Below are positions 1-6,868 of a DNA stretch of 12,280 nucleotides, in pieces (within the stretch, counting starts at the first letter, position 1; each line of letters begins with the position of its first letter). The notes beneath the pieces are model-generated. The model was not told where the DNA came from and ran no database searches. It saw nothing but the letters and a program-made list of their open reading frames with translations. Source of the DNA: an uncultured Acetatifactor sp. (lineage in GTDB: Bacteria; Bacillota; Clostridia; Lachnospirales; Lachnospiraceae); the NCBI GenBank assembly GCA_948896875.1, contig CAQUWW010000087.1, forward strand, positions 1 through 12,280, in the 5' to 3' direction. The translations under genes were made by a program, and so were the position numbers.

Positions 1-38
1 CTTTAAGAATACAAGTTCTTATAGTCCTAAATTATCGC

Positions 39-53
39 AATACTCTAAGTATT
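39..53. repeat. Short palindrome upstream of the exporter promoter
   Basis: AATACT-CTA-AGTATT is a perfect 6-bp inverted repeat with a 3-nt centre. It lies about 30 bp upstream of the -35 box of the exporter promoter, a position that would suit an activator or repressor site. The DNA from 1 to 84 is AT-rich and holds no gene that I can support. A regulator identity cannot be read from this sequence, and a repeat this short could occur by chance in AT-rich DNA. Confidence 0.3.
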
Positions 54-84
54 ATGATAAGAATGAGAATCCCTATACTTTTTC

Positions 85-113
85 TTGACAAAGGCAGAAA
101 CAGCTTGTAAAAT
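85..113 (+). promoter_or_regulatory. Sigma-A-type promoter of the exporter operon leader
   Basis: A consensus -35 box TTGACA (85-90) is separated by exactly 17 nt from a near-consensus -10 box TAAAAT (108-113). Transcription would start near 120, just upstream of the leader-peptide ribosome binding site at 133-140. The leader would therefore be about 280 nt long before the ABC ATPase gene. No competing good promoter is visible between here and the ATPase start. Confidence 0.75.
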
Positions 114-145
114 AAAAAATAGTTTCAGAATCAAAGGAGGTTTGC

Positions 146-184
146 ATGTTTAGTTCCATTGTAAGGGAGAGCGAGGCAAATTAA
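146..184 (+). CDS. Putative 12-codon leader peptide (uORF) of the exporter operon
   Basis: An ATG at 146 follows AAAGGAGG (133-140) with 5-nt spacing, as strong a ribosome binding site as any in the window. The frame reads MFSSIVRESEAN and stops at TAA 182-184. Such a good initiation site on so short an ORF, inside a leader that ends in an intrinsic terminator, argues for a regulatory peptide rather than a functional product. Codons 5-7 (158-166) are perfectly complementary to 260-268, so ribosome position would control RNA folding. The stop codon lies in the loop of a 6-bp hairpin (GCAAAT 176-181 with ATTTGC 187-192). There is no run of one amino acid's codons as in classical amino-acid attenuators, so a drug- or peptide-dependent stall is more likely than sensing of a charged tRNA. 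No homologue is known to me. Confidence 0.55.
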   Translation: MFSSIVRESEAN

Positions 185-268
185 ATATTTGCAGGGCAAT
201 TTTCAGTTTCAGGCTGGAAGTCTGCCCGGATGTCGGGGGAAGAACCGTCGACATTTTCGCCTTACAAT
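158..268 (+). promoter_or_regulatory. Long-range leader pairing between uORF and downstream segment
   Basis: ATTGTAAGG (158-166), inside the leader ORF, is the exact reverse complement of CCTTACAAT (260-268). The enclosed RNA can form smaller hairpins: GCAAAT/ATTTGC (176-181/187-192) and ATGTCG/CGACAT (230-235/249-254). A ribosome on codons 5-7 would block the outer stem. This matches the switching element expected in ribosome-mediated attenuation. It is inferred from complementarity only, and the alternative antiterminator fold is not obvious by eye. Confidence 0.45.
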
Positions 269-286
269 AGCTTAAAAATGCATGCG

Positions 287-311
287 GCAGTTCAGCCTCC
301 AGCTGAACTGT
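287..311 (+). promoter_or_regulatory. Leader hairpin preceding the terminator
   Basis: CAGTTCAGC (288-296) and GCTGAACTG (302-310) form a perfect 9-bp stem with a CTCCA loop, extendable by a G-U pair (287/311). No T-run follows (the next bases are GGAAAAGAAAA), so it is not itself an intrinsic terminator. It lies between the long-range switch (ends 268) and the terminator (starts 337) and probably belongs to the same regulatory leader. Confidence 0.5.
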
Positions 312-336
312 GGAAAAGAAAACGGATACGAAGGGG

Positions 337-381
337 AGACCATGACATTTTATGCTTTCAGGGGCAGTCATGGTCTTTTTT
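337..381 (+). terminator. Intrinsic terminator (attenuator) in front of the ABC operon
   Basis: AGACCATGAC (337-346) pairs perfectly with GTCATGGTCT (367-376), a 10-bp stem with a 20-nt loop, followed by six T residues (376-381). Only 6 nt separate the T-tract from the ATPase ribosome binding site (AAAGGAG, 388-394). The only good upstream promoter is at 85-113, so the operon can be expressed from it only by reading through this terminator. That makes it an attenuator rather than the end of a preceding gene. It could alternatively end a short independent RNA, but no second promoter lies between it and the ATPase gene. Confidence 0.8.
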
Positions 382-400
382 GTGTGGAAAGGAGTTTTAA

Positions 401-1525
401 ATGAAAAATGCAGTGATTGAGACCAGAGAGCTGGTAAAAACGTATCGCAGGTACAGGAAAAGGGAAGGAATCCGGGGAAGCCTGGCCAGTCTGTGGAAGA
501 GGGAGTATGAGGAGAAAACAGCGGTAAATCAGGTAAATTTATCTGTGGAAGAAGGAGAATTCGTGGGGCTTATCGGACCCAACGGAGCTGGGAAAACCAC
601 TCTCATCAAAATGCTTACCGGAATCATTGCGCCTACAGAAGGCAGTATTGACGTGCTGGGATATTATCCCAACGACCTGAAAAATGAATTTAAAAAACAG
701 TATGCCGTGGTGATGGGGCAGAAAAGTCAGCTTTTTTTTGAACTGACGGTCAATGATACCCTGCGTCTCTTTAAGGAGATATATGAGATACCGGAGAAGG
801 AATACCGGGAAACAAAAGATTATTTTGTCAGACTTTTCGGGGTGCAGGAACTGATGGATGTCCAGGTTAGAACGTTGTCTTTGGGAGAGCGGATGAAGAT
901 GGAGCTGATTGTGGCTCTGTTACACCAGCCGAAGATCCTGTTCCTGGATGAGCCCACCATCGGTCTGGATGCCGTTGCTTCCAGGCAGATACGGAAGTTT
1001 TTGAGGGAAATCAATGAGGAGAAAGGAACCACCATTCTTCTGACGTCTCATTACATGGAGGATATCAAGGCCCTCTGCAGAAGGACCGTGGTGATCAATC
1101 ACGGCGTCAGCCTATATGACGGTCCCACGGATGAGCTCTTTGACCGGTATCAGAAGAACAGAAAAGTAATTGTCACATTTGAACATCCCATGGGACAGAT
1201 TGCATTGAAAACGAATGAGGTCAGGCAGATAGAAGATGAACCCTACAAGAAGGTATATGAAGCCGCAATTCCCAGAACCAGAGAATTGTTTGCGGAACTG
1301 ATGGAATATGGGCCGAAGGATATTGTGGTGGAGGAAGAGGACCTGGGTGCGGTGGTGGAGCGCATTTACCAGTCAGAAGTTGCCGCGAAGGAGATGAATG
1401 TGGGCTTTGGAAGTGACAAAGTCACAGGAGCTGCAGGAGCGACAGCCGCGGGAGCAACGGCAGAAAAAGCGATGGGAACGGGAAGGGCAGAACGGAAGCA
1501 AGAGCAGAAAGGAGGCTGCCAATGA
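401..1525 (+). CDS. ABC-2 type exporter, ATP-binding subunit
   Basis: This is the ATPase that energises export by the two ABC-2 permeases encoded directly downstream. Visible motifs are Walker A GPNGAGKTT (residues 59-67), signature LSLGER (159-164), Walker B ending in D183-E184, and the H-loop His217 in LLTSHYMED. The 20-residue basic insertion before the core, around YRRYRKREGIRG, is typical of the subfamily paired with PF06182 permeases, whose relatives include cyanobacterial viologen exporters and daunorubicin-type exporters. The ATG at 401 follows AAAGGAG with 6-nt spacing. The last 40 or so residues, after the usual end near VVERIYQSE, form an unusual low-complexity Ala/Gly/Thr then Lys/Glu/Gln tail. 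The stop overlaps the next gene by 4 nt (ATGA). Substrate cannot be told from sequence. Expression appears to be controlled by the upstream attenuator. Confidence 0.93.
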   Translation: MKNAVIETRELVKTYRRYRKREGIRGSLASLWKREYEEKTAVNQVNLSVEEGEFVGLIGPNGAGKTTLIKMLTGIIAPTEGSIDVLGYYPNDLKNEFKKQYAVVMGQKSQLFFELTVNDTLRLFKEIYEIPEKEYRETKDYFVRLFGVQELMDVQVRTLSLGERMKMELIVALLHQPKILFLDEPTIGLDAVASRQIRKFLREINEEKGTTILLTSHYMEDIKALCRRTVVINHGVSLYDGPTDELFDRYQKNRKVIVTFEHPMGQIALKTNEVRQIEDEPYKKVYEAAIPRTRELFAELMEYGPKDIVVEEEDLGAVVERIYQSEVAAKEMNVGFGSDKVTGAAGATAAGATAEKAMGTGRAERKQEQKGGCQ

Positions 1526-2316
1526 GGAAATACTGGGAAATCTCGAAGACCTATATGAAGGCACAGCTGGTGTGGAGAGCGGACGTCATCTTTAACATGA
1601 TTTTCACCATATCAAAGATTCTCTTTGCCTATCTGCTGTGGGGAATTATCTTCCGACAGAAGAGTACAGTGGGCCTGTTTACCTTTCACGGCATGCTTTC
1701 CTATTACATTGTCAGCTCCTTTCTCTCTCAGCTGGAAATGTCCGACGGAATCAGCGGTGAGATACATGCCAGAATCCGCAATGGAACCTTTTCCAAATAC
1801 ATGGTAATTCCTGTGGGGATAGAAAAGTATTTCATGGCTATGGAGCTGGGGGTAGTATTGTTTTACCTTACCTTTGATCTTCTTGCGGCGGCTGTGTGGG
1901 TCGTGATATTTCGGATCCGGTTTGTCTTTACAACAGACTGGAAAATACTTCTGTGCGCGGTGGCCATGGCGGTATTAGGCATGGTATTCATGGTACAGCT
2001 CAATTACTTTTTAGGGCTGCTGACCTTAAAATATCAGGGAATAGATACTTTTCTTATGATAAAAAATAATCTGGCGGCATTGGTCACGGGGACCATAGTT
2101 CCTTTGGCTCTGTTTCCGGAGATCATTGTGAAAGCCATGCGGCTGCTTCCCTTTTACTATGTTACGTACCTGCCATCCATGCTGCTGACCGGGATGCTCC
2201 GGGAGGAGGCGTTTCAGGGGCTTCTGATACTGTTCTGTTGGTGTGTGGCCATGCAGATACTGATATATGTAGTCTGGGAAAAATCTCGCAGAAAGTATGA
2301 TGGGGTGGGAATATGA
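1522..2316 (+). CDS. ABC-2 family permease (first subunit)
   Basis: This 264-residue integral membrane protein has about six hydrophobic segments (roughly residues 22-44, 55-72, 103-131, 140-166, 183-205, 232-253). Between the second and third lies the stretch SGEIHARIRNGTFSKYMVIP, typical of PF06182 (ABC2_membrane_6) permeases and a likely contact with the ATPase. The start ATG overlaps the ATPase stop (ATGA) and has its ribosome binding site, AAAGGAGG, inside the end of the ATPase gene, so the two are translationally coupled. It should form a heterodimeric channel with the following permease. The exported compound is unknown. Confidence 0.9.
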   Translation: MRKYWEISKTYMKAQLVWRADVIFNMIFTISKILFAYLLWGIIFRQKSTVGLFTFHGMLSYYIVSSFLSQLEMSDGISGEIHARIRNGTFSKYMVIPVGIEKYFMAMELGVVLFYLTFDLLAAAVWVVIFRIRFVFTTDWKILLCAVAMAVLGMVFMVQLNYFLGLLTLKYQGIDTFLMIKNNLAALVTGTIVPLALFPEIIVKAMRLLPFYYVTYLPSMLLTGMLREEAFQGLLILFCWCVAMQILIYVVWEKSRRKYDGVGI

Positions 2317-3116
2317 GAAAGAGGTTAAAGAAAAATATGCGTGTGCTGAGAACATTGTTCTATCTGAGATTTCACGGAATGACCGTATTCAGGCTGGATT
2401 TCTTTAGCCCGTTTTTTGTGGATGGAAGCCTGTTTCTGATTCAGTTACTTGCCTTTGGCGCGGTGTATGCCAATGTGGATTCCATAGGCAGCTGGGGAAG
2501 AGGAGAAATGATTCTGTACATCGGAAGTTTTTCACTGATTAACGCGTTGAATATGACGATCTATTTCTTTGGGGTAAATGGAATCCCTGGCAAGGTGAAA
2601 TCCGGTGAATTGGACTTATATCTGTCCAAACCGGTGAGTCCTCTGTTCCGTCTGACTTTCGAGAACATTACGCCGGGTTCCATACCGTTGATTCTCTTGA
2701 GTATCTGCATTATTGGATATGGAATCGGAATCTCTGACATAGAGCTGACAGTGCCCGGTACGGGAGCTTATATTTTCTGGATTCTGATTATGACAGTTTT
2801 GTATTATGACATGGCGGTGCTGATACGCTCTGTTTCCCTGTATTTTGTGACCATGGCACGAATGGAGCAGATAGAAGAGGCCGGCCTTGGACTGTGTATG
2901 ACTTTGCCGGGAATTGCTTTTTATGGGGTGTATAAGGTAATTTTTTACCTTATCTTACCTTATGGCATTATAGCCACTCTGCCGGTGCAAAGTATGGTAG
3001 GAGAGCTGGAGCCGGGAATGGCGGCTTATGGAATAGGAGTAGTGGTTCTGTTCTCCCTGTTGACCGGCATTGTATGGAAAAAGGGACTGCGGCACTATAA
3101 CAGCGCAAGCTCCTGA
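2313..3116 (+). CDS. ABC-2 family permease (second subunit)
   Basis: This 267-residue polytopic membrane protein is a paralogue-type partner of the preceding permease. The cytoplasmic stretch around GIPGKVKSGELDLYLSKPVS and the C-terminal GLRHYNSASS are characteristic of the second PF06182 subunit. It overlaps the previous gene by 4 nt (ATGA) and completes a three-gene exporter operon (one ATPase plus two different permeases). No terminator is visible after the stop, so some transcripts may run into the MATE-HAD gene 123 nt downstream. Substrate is not inferable. Confidence 0.9.
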   Translation: MRKRLKKNMRVLRTLFYLRFHGMTVFRLDFFSPFFVDGSLFLIQLLAFGAVYANVDSIGSWGRGEMILYIGSFSLINALNMTIYFFGVNGIPGKVKSGELDLYLSKPVSPLFRLTFENITPGSIPLILLSICIIGYGIGISDIELTVPGTGAYIFWILIMTVLYYDMAVLIRSVSLYFVTMARMEQIEEAGLGLCMTLPGIAFYGVYKVIFYLILPYGIIATLPVQSMVGELEPGMAAYGIGVVVLFSLLTGIVWKKGLRHYNSASS

Positions 3117-3153
3117 TGAGGACAGCGGTTGTAAAAATAAAAGCAAAGGCCTA

Positions 3154-3182
3154 TTGATTTTCTGATTCGAGAAAGGTATGCT
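3154..3182 (+). promoter_or_regulatory. Possible promoter for the MATE-HAD gene
   Basis: TTGATT (3154-3159) and TATGCT (3177-3182) are separated by 17 nt within the 123-nt gap after the exporter operon. Each box differs from consensus at two positions. Geometry is right but strength is moderate, and read-through from the exporter operon remains possible. Confidence 0.35.
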
Positions 3183-3245
3183 GAAAGGTACAGGGCGAAT
3201 CAAAGGTTTGCCGAAAGTAGATAAAGCGAATGGAAGGCAATGCAC

Positions 3246-5393
3246 ATGATCAGAGACAGGAAATTTTACCGCTCCTTTTTTTCCATGGTAGTGGTGTTAA
3301 TTCTACAGAATATCATCACCCTGAGCGTCAATCTGGCGGACAATATCATGCTTGGGGCATACAGTGAGCCGGCCCTGGCCGGTGTGGCGGCGGTCAATCA
3401 GATTCAGTTCGTCTATCAGCAGATTCTGCTGGGTATTGGGGAAGCGGTGGTGATACTGGGTACCCAGTATTTTGGAAAGGGAGAAATGGGGCCTGTGAAG
3501 AGGATTTCCTCCATTGCTCTGCATTTTGCGCTGGCTGTGGCGGCGGGGCTGTTTCTGGCTGTGTGTCTGTGGCCGGATATGTTGGTGGCGGCTTTTACGC
3601 CGGATCCGCAGATTATAGAACAGGGTGTCTCGTACCTGACCATAATCCGATATACCTATCTGTTTTTTGCGGTGACTCAGATTTTGCTTGCGACTCTGCG
3701 CAGTACAGGGACAGTGAGGATTGCCCTTGGCCTTTCTGTGTGGTCTCTGGCGGTGAACTGCTGTATCAATTATACATTGATTTATGGACATTTCGGCGCG
3801 CCAAGGCTGGGTGTCATGGGCGCCGCTATCGGTACGCTGACAGCAAGGGTGTCGGAGCTTCTGCTATTGCTTTTCTACATAGCAAAAAAGGAGAAGCATC
3901 TGGGTCTGCGTCTGGCGAATTATCTGCATACGGACAGGAGTCTGCGCAGAGATTACTTTAAGGTGTTACTGCCTGTACTTGTGGGCAGTATTCTGTGGGG
4001 GATGAACAATGCGGTCCAAAATTCCATTCTGGGTCATATGTCCACCAGCGCCATTGCGGCCAACAGCGTGGCGTCCACCATGTTCCTGCTGGTGAAATCC
4101 ATGGCGGTAGGAGCAAGTTCTACCGCCTCCGTCTTCATCGGCAGAGCTGTGGGAGAGGGGAACCAGGGAAAAGTGAAGCAGTATGCCCGGACCATGCAGG
4201 TTTTGTTCCTTGCCATCGGGGCTGTCTCCAGTGTGGTTCTGTTCCTTGTGCGGATTCCCATTCTGTCGCTGTATCAGCTGGAGCCGGAGACCATGGAGCT
4301 GGCCGACACCTTCCTGTTGATTCTGTGCGTCATCATTATCGGCATGTCCTATCAGATGCCCACGAACCTGGGGATTGTCCGGGGAGGAGGAGATACCCGC
4401 TATGTGATGATCATGGATTTCATCAGTATCTGGTGTATTGTGCTGCCTCTCTCCTATGTGATGGCCTTTGTGCTGAATGCCTCCCCCATTGTGGTGCTCT
4501 GGTGCCTGAATCTGGACCAGATCTTCAAATGTGTGCCTGCATTCCTCAAATGCAATTTCGGCCACTGGGCGAAGAAGCTGACAAGGGAGAACCGGGCGGA
4601 CGCCTCCGAATCCGGTTCCAACTGCAGGCTGCTTTTGTTCGATTTAGACGGGACTCTGCTTCGCGACGACAAAACAATTTCCCAAGCCGTATTAAGAGCA
4701 GTGAAAGATTGCCGGGAAAAGGGGATATTGATCGGAATTGCCACCTCCAGGGGGGAACAAATTGCCATGTCCTTCATAGAGGAGCTGCGTCCGGATGTGC
4801 TGATTGCCAGCGGCGGAGCTGTGGTAAAGTACCATGGACAGTATGTGTACAGAGCCGAGTTTACCGGGGAAGAGACGAAGCGGATGATTGCGGTGGCCAG
4901 AGAAATATGTGGTATGGATTGTGAGATAACCATTGATACGCTGGACTCCCATTATTGGAATTACCGGATTGACCCGAAGGAGCAGGATCCCAGCTGGGGA
5001 GAAAGTATTTATACGGATTACAGGGATTTTGAAAAGCCTTCCCTGAAAATGTGTGTGGAGATTTTTGAAGAAGAGCAGGCGAAGAGGCTCGCAGGGCTGC
5101 TGGAGGAGTGTGACTGTGTCCGCTTTTCCGATGGATACTGGTACAAATTTACCAGAAAGACGGCCACGAAAGAGTACGCTATCCGGGAAGCATGCAGGGC
5201 ATGCGGAATCCGGACGGAGGAGATTACGGCCTTTGGAGATGACTATGCGGATATGGGAATGCTTGCCCTGTGCGGAAGGGGCATTGCCATGGGAAATGCT
5301 GTGGATGCAGTGAAGGAAAAGGCCGACCTGGTCATCGGGAGCAATGAGGAGGATGGGATTGCGGTGTACTTGCGGCAGAATTTCCTGAGCTGA
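3246..5393 (+). CDS. MATE efflux transporter fused to a Cof-type HAD phosphatase
   Basis: Residues 1 to about 450 are a full-length MATE multidrug/toxin antiporter: two homologous six-helix halves, the second starting near VLLPVLVGSILWGMNNAVQNS. Residues from about 460 to the end are a complete Cof-type (class IIB) HAD hydrolase. Counted from the upstream ATG at 3240, its motifs are D468-L-D470 in FDLDGT, T502/S503 in IATSRG, Lys644 in ATKEYA, and the acidic motif D667-D-Y-A-D671. The usual Asn before the last Asp is Ala here, but the metal-binding acids remain. The two parts are joined by a short polar linker (RENRADASESGSN) with no stop or ribosome binding site between them. I prefer the ATG at 3246 because GGAAGG (3232-3237) stands 8 nt before it and only 2 nt before the ATG at 3240. 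The pump would export cationic or drug-like compounds using an ion gradient; the HAD domain would hydrolyse a sugar phosphate or flavin/nucleotide phosphate in the cytoplasm. The substrate of either domain is unknown. Confidence 0.9.
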   Translation: MIRDRKFYRSFFSMVVVLILQNIITLSVNLADNIMLGAYSEPALAGVAAVNQIQFVYQQILLGIGEAVVILGTQYFGKGEMGPVKRISSIALHFALAVAAGLFLAVCLWPDMLVAAFTPDPQIIEQGVSYLTIIRYTYLFFAVTQILLATLRSTGTVRIALGLSVWSLAVNCCINYTLIYGHFGAPRLGVMGAAIGTLTARVSELLLLLFYIAKKEKHLGLRLANYLHTDRSLRRDYFKVLLPVLVGSILWGMNNAVQNSILGHMSTSAIAANSVASTMFLLVKSMAVGASSTASVFIGRAVGEGNQGKVKQYARTMQVLFLAIGAVSSVVLFLVRIPILSLYQLEPETMELADTFLLILCVIIIGMSYQMPTNLGIVRGGGDTRYVMIMDFISIWCIVLPLSYVMAFVLNASPIVVLWCLNLDQIFKCVPAFLKCNFGHWAKKLTRENRADASESGSNCRLLLFDLDGTLLRDDKTISQAVLRAVKDCREKGILIGIATSRGEQIAMSFIEELRPDVLIASGGAVVKYHGQYVYRAEFTGEETKRMIAVAREICGMDCEITIDTLDSHYWNYRIDPKEQDPSWGESIYTDYRDFEKPSLKMCVEIFEEEQAKRLAGLLEECDCVRFSDGYWYKFTRKTATKEYAIREACRACGIRTEEITAFGDDYADMGMLALCGRGIAMGNAVDAVKEKADLVIGSNEEDGIAVYLRQNFLS

Positions 5394-5588
5394 TGAATCT
5401 ATGCCACAGTGATCAAGGGAATACAGTTCAGGTGAGATTGAGCTTTTACAGTAAACTACCATGCAACGAGCTGCTCCTTGTCTCGGGACTTCGTGCAAGA
5501 GAACACGAAACGCCTCGCGGTGCCGCAGAGTCAGGTTTGAAGACGTTTATAGTAGAAAAAGTTCGAGATTTGGGAGGGATAAAGGATT
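5394..5588 (+). other. 195-nt intergenic region with short stems
   Basis: No convincing gene or consensus promoter is present. A 6-bp stem TTCGTG (5490-5495)/CACGAA (5504-5509) with an 8-nt loop lies inside a possible outer stem CTGC (5471-5474)/GCAG (5525-5528), and GCGG-TG-CCGC (5517-5526) is another small repeat. A 73-codon ORF that starts at the MATE-HAD stop crosses it but runs into the ACT gene in another frame and matches nothing I recognise. The centre is richer in CG dinucleotides than its flanks, which may mean a dispersed intergenic repeat unit, but a single copy cannot show that. Confidence 0.3.
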
Positions 5589-5957
5589 TTGCAGATCAAA
5601 AGGATTGCGTATGATTTCTCAGTATGTAAAGTGGCAGACTATTCTCTGGTGAATCTGACAGGAGAATACTGCTTTACAGGCAAAACAGAGGAGGAAAACT
5701 CTCTGGTATGCGTTACGGACGACGTGCCGGTTAATGTGATCCGGAGAGAGGACGGGTGGAAAGCATTTCGCGTCGAGGGAGTTCTGGATTTTTCGCTGAT
5801 TGGAATTCTATCCGAAATTTGCAGGATATTAGCGGAAAACAGAATCAGCGTTTTCGTGATTTCAACCTTTAACACGGACTATGTTCTGATAAAACAGGAA
5901 AACTACCAGAGGGCACTGGACCTTCTGGAAATTGCCGGATATGAAATTGTGGGGTGA
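5589..5957 (+). CDS. ACT domain-containing protein (COG3603-like)
   Basis: This 122-residue protein opens with QIKRIAYDFSVCKVADYS and has a C-terminal ACT-type half, roughly residues 58-122 (WKAFRVEGVLDFSLIGILSEICRILAENRISVFVIST). The pattern matches the small stand-alone ACT proteins related to the ACT_7/CASTOR-like fold. ACT domains usually bind amino acids as regulatory modules; the ligand and role of this family are not established to my knowledge. Translation starts at TTG 5589, because GGGAGGG (5572-5578) and AAAGGA (5581-5586) precede it and no in-frame ATG or GTG gives the conserved N-terminus. It is monocistronic and converges on the radical SAM gene, only 43 nt away. Confidence 0.85.
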   Translation: MQIKRIAYDFSVCKVADYSLVNLTGEYCFTGKTEEENSLVCVTDDVPVNVIRREDGWKAFRVEGVLDFSLIGILSEICRILAENRISVFVISTFNTDYVLIKQENYQRALDLLEIAGYEIVG

Positions 5958-6000
5958 TATCACAAAAACAAGATATGAATCCGGAGTATTTTTAAGTACT

Positions 6001-6831
6001 CTACACATTCCCCACATAAACATGAGTCAGATACCGCCCGGCAGTCTCCGCCAGCCGGTACAGCCGTCGGACATCCGTGGGACTGCGGTCAAGCATATGA
6101 TACTGGGGGAAAAAGCGTGTGATGTGAAGTGGAATATCCGGGCGTAAAGCCGCAATCCACCGGGCTTCTTCCGCCATTTCTTCCAGACTGTCATTTTCAC
6201 CGGGCACAATCAGGGTGGTGAGCTCCACGTGGCAGCTGTTGACGGCTCTTGTAATGAAAGATTTTACTATATCGAAATCGCCGCCCAGCATGCGGTAATA
6301 GTCGGCCTGGAAGCTCTTCAGATCGATATTCATGGCGTCTATATAGGGCAGCAGCTCTTCCAGTATCTCCAGGGAGGCGGTCCCGTTGGTCACAAGTACG
6401 TTGACCATGCCGTATCCTTTCACAAGCCTGGCGGTATCCCGGACATATTCCCAGCCGACAAGCGGCTCATTGTAGGTGTAGGCCACGCCGATATTTTCGG
6501 CGTGTTTTTTCTGTTCCAGGGCTATGCCGGCCAGACGTTCCGGAGCCATATAAGGGCTGTCGGCATCAGCTTCCCTGACCATGGAAATTTCATGATTCTG
6601 GCAGAATGGGCAGCGCAGATTGCAGCCATAGCTTCCCACGGACAGTATCCGGCTTCCCGGGCGGAAGTTTTTCAGAGGCTTTTTCTCGATGGGGTCCAGG
6701 GCCAGGGAGGTAATCCGGCCGTAATTTGCTGCTATGATTTTTCCGTCTTCATTTTTTCTGGCCCCGCAGAGCCCGGTCTGCCCTGGGGACAGAGTACAGT
6801 AGTGCATACATACCTGACAGGTGGTTTTCAT
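6001..6831 (-). CDS. amrS: AmmeMemoRadiSam system radical SAM enzyme
   Basis: This is a radical SAM protein with the CxxxCxxC iron-sulfur motif in GCNLRCPFCQNH (Cys70, 74, 77). It is preceded by an N-terminal Cys cluster (CQVC, HYC, GLC) typical of the AmmeMemoRadiSam radical SAM family (TIGR04337 type). It generates a 5'-deoxyadenosyl radical; the substrate is not known to me. At about 276 residues it matches the shorter clostridial form and ends at HVYVGNV, without the Cys-containing C-terminal extension of longer members. The second ATG (6831) is chosen because the ribosome binding site AAGGG (plus-strand 6840-6844) is 8 nt from it but only 2 nt from the ATG at 6837. It lies downstream of the Memo/AMMECR1 fusion gene in the same direction, separated by a Doc remnant, so the set still looks co-transcribed. 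Confidence 0.9.
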   Translation of the reverse strand: MKTTCQVCMHYCTLSPGQTGLCGARKNEDGKIIAANYGRITSLALDPIEKKPLKNFRPGSRILSVGSYGCNLRCPFCQNHEISMVREADADSPYMAPERLAGIALEQKKHAENIGVAYTYNEPLVGWEYVRDTARLVKGYGMVNVLVTNGTASLEILEELLPYIDAMNIDLKSFQADYYRMLGGDFDIVKSFITRAVNSCHVELTTLIVPGENDSLEEMAEEARWIAALRPDIPLHITRFFPQYHMLDRSPTDVRRLYRLAETAGRYLTHVYVGNV

Positions 6832-6868
6832 ATTCATATCCCTTGTTCACTTTAGCGGATATACCAAT

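Noticed and set aside
55..73. GATAAGAATGAGAAT resembles part of a Fur-box array
   Set aside because: Only loose similarity to repeated GATAAT hexamers without inverted symmetry; no iron-related gene is nearby.
220..340. Possible antiterminator pairing GTCTGCCC (220-227) with GGGGAGAC (333-340)
   Set aside because: Only 4+3 pairs with an internal mismatch; too weak to call by eye, though an antiterminator must exist if the attenuator model is right.
150..371. Minus-strand 73-codon ORF in the exporter leader
   Set aside because: It lies wholly over the regulatory leader, has no ribosome binding site I can see and no recognisable protein features; its open frame is a by-product of the leader sequence.
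5393..5614. 73-codon ORF starting at the MATE-HAD stop (TGATG overlap)
   Set aside because: No ribosome binding site pattern, no family resemblance, and it overlaps the start of the well-supported ACT gene in another frame.
5984..6001. GAGTA/TACTC hairpin between the convergent ACT and radical SAM genes
   Set aside because: Stem of 5 bp with an AT-rich loop and no adequate T-run on either strand; not supportable as a terminator.
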